In this document: piece after piece, positions 15,601 to 15,908 of the stretch
Numbering within the stretch: the stretch's first letter is position 1
Layout of the letters: every line of letters begins with the position of its first letter
Assembly: GCA_031383555.1 (NCBI GenBank)
Contig: JANMZR010000215.1
Span: 1 to 15,908 of the forward strand
Source of the DNA: JANMZR01 sp031383555
GTDB lineage: Bacteria > Bacteroidota > Bacteroidia > Cytophagales > Spirosomataceae
DNA length: 15,908 nt
Direction: 5' to 3'
The notes under the pieces: generated by a model
Told to the model about the DNA's origin: nothing
Seen by the model: the letters and a program-made list of their open reading frames with translations, nothing else
The model's database searches: none
Translations under genes and position numbers: made by a program

Positions 15601-15908
15601 GTAATAGAAAACGAAGAAAAAAATAATAGTATAACAAAGAAAATAGAAATAAAACAAGCCTCAACTTTAGCTTTAATCGCTTTAGAAAGAGCAGCGAAAA
15701 GCTATGCATCCTATTACCCCGCTGACTCGATAGTTATGCTTATGAAGCCTTTTGAAAAATTAGGTGAAATGGATAAAACCGCATTGCTTAAAGGACTTGC
15801 AACAGGCTGGAATTATAAGAAAAAAGCTGATTTAATAACTGAAAATCAAATCTTTATAACTAGTATTTCAAACAAACTTTCTGGTGACAACTTGAATAAT
15901 ATTAAGAA
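12607..15908 (+). CDS. Secreted ThuA / PVC-type membrane-bound dehydrogenase fusion, 5' part
   Basis: An open frame of 1,100 visible codons that leaves the right edge without a stop. A signal peptide ends near Ala17 (IIFAQSS). Domains in order: a ThuA-like flavodoxin-fold domain (about 24-238, with VLFLGDNNHHK and LPIHCASYCF); a PVC-type membrane-bound dehydrogenase / beta-propeller domain (274-655, with SPEESMKHIQIP, AMAWDEKGRLYV, WVADWYSFIIQH and HGRIYRV); a HEAT-like helical region (about 670-855); an Asn/Lys/Thr-rich linker; a CARDB-like beta domain (about 892-1016, with FVDVKNQG and AGEYTFTAQVDY); and then helical sequence again. Family members usually end in a CxxCH cytochrome c domain, expected beyond the window but not seen. 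It would act in the periplasm, probably oxidising a sugar or glycoside; the substrate is unknown. The ATG at 12607 is the first one that yields the signal peptide. Confidence 0.88.
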   Translation, partial: MKRLILIFLLISNIIFAQSSIKPRRIEVLFLGDNNHHKPIERVSQIMAALGSKGINFTYTDQLEDINDKNLAKFDAILVYANWDEITKSAERSLLNFVAAGKGILPIHCASYCFRNSPEYVKMVGGQFWRHTVDTVQANILKSYDPLMKGVAPIRSFDETYLHTALQPDNNVLMVRDIKADQFKDKPSEKTEPYTWTRKYGLGNVFYTAYGHDENTWSNPNFQQLIYNGILFVVPELVAASHKALNPKPFEYKEAFLPNYEKRDGPQLQQLPLSPEESMKHIQIPANFNLSLFASEPDVQHPIAMAWDEKGRLYVLITKDYPNERKDTGGTDFILICEDTNADGKADKFTKFAEGLSIPTGLVFSNGGLVVSQAPHMLFLKDTDGDDKADIKKILFSGFGTGDTHAGPSNLHYGLDNWIWGCVGYSGYEGKISGIPGDTLKFGQALFRFKTGLDGTEGPKMEWMTSTSNNTWGMAFNEAGDIFGSTANNAHGWYMAIPHNNFLTPGMNNDNGSRGTDTHKDMKTITPKIRQVDVFGGYTAASGHNFYTARSFPKNYWNQMAFVSEPTGHVLHQNLMVKKGTNYEDKEAFNLMAGADEWFSPVFSQVGPDGAVWVADWYSFIIQHNPKPDGFKMGVGNAYETDLRDYTHGRIYRVGYNEAPEYKEVTLNINDPKGLINALHSPNMFWRNHAQRLLVERGKTDIVPELLTIVNSQKVDEIGLNCSAIHAIWILKGLGEIEKNEAALQALINATAHPSWAVRKNAIQALPNNETTANLLLERDLLTDNEPIVAMNAILKLNRCPLTPQVGKVILDKMESSKELSDRWLPDAFATALTSHNSDLLRNYLQKLALNPKEIPNHDHSKMMKSNTKNTNVNQKPITKVNPPSTANPKKGIDLMIKDIRFEPSAPTVKENFKYFVDVKNQGLDSLRNGKIASLKINISGESQTFTVFSEVHKKGIAPGETVTISKNTNGPWSGDFSFSNDKAGEYTFTAQVDYENKVIENEEKNNSITKKIEIKQASTLALIALERAAKSYASYYPADSIVMLMKPFEKLGEMDKTALLKGLATGWNYKKKADLITENQIFITSISNKLSGDNLNNIK

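Overview
The window looks like chromosomal DNA of a member of the Bacteroidota. The evidence is an AT-rich sequence with A-rich leaders instead of strong Shine-Dalgarno sites, TAnnTTTG-type promoter boxes, lipoproteins with short lipoboxes followed by Lys/Asp residues, a tRNA gene without an encoded CCA end, and a ThuA / PVC-type dehydrogenase fusion that is frequent in Cytophagales-like bacteria. The order-level placement is an inference; no rRNA gene is present.

Positions 1-4419 hold a same-strand catabolic block: the 3' end of a phytanoyl-CoA-dioxygenase-type gene, a zinc alcohol dehydrogenase overlapping it by 8 bp, an esterase-D-type hydrolase, a sugar isomerase/epimerase TIM barrel, and a Gfo/Idh/MocA-fold protein. 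The last two are the common partner pair of sugar, inositol and keto-sugar pathways. Both have informative active-site changes: a Gln replaces a metal-binding His in the TIM barrel, and Thr-Val-Pro replaces Glu-Lys-Pro in the MocA-like protein. Two GC-rich repeat elements in inverted orientation sit at their junction. One supplies the last codons and stop of the isomerase gene; the other is translated in frame as part of an N-terminal extension of the MocA-like protein.

Positions 4516-7002 carry a stand-alone 828-residue restriction-modification protein of type IIG appearance, with a PD-(D/E)XK-like N terminus followed by an N6-adenine methyltransferase. No separate specificity or nuclease gene is nearby.

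Positions 7105-9865 are a set of small stress and detoxification genes: a VOC/glyoxalase-fold protein, an Old Yellow Enzyme of the YqjM/NamA type, a BCP/PrxQ peroxiredoxin, tRNA-Arg(TCG) with its own candidate promoter and a downstream terminator, and a DinB-fold protein.

Positions 10099-15908 are mostly cell-envelope genes: a two-domain fasciclin lipoprotein, a convergent DJ-1/PfpI protein sharing a bidirectional terminator with it, a lipocalin-like lipoprotein with a strong GAAA-loop terminator, and a very large secreted protein that leaves the window at the right edge. That protein has a ThuA domain, a PVC-type membrane-bound dehydrogenase domain, a HEAT-like helical region and a CARDB-like domain that appears to be inserted into it. 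No intergenic gap exceeds 300 bp. No CRISPR array, insertion sequence or prophage gene was seen.
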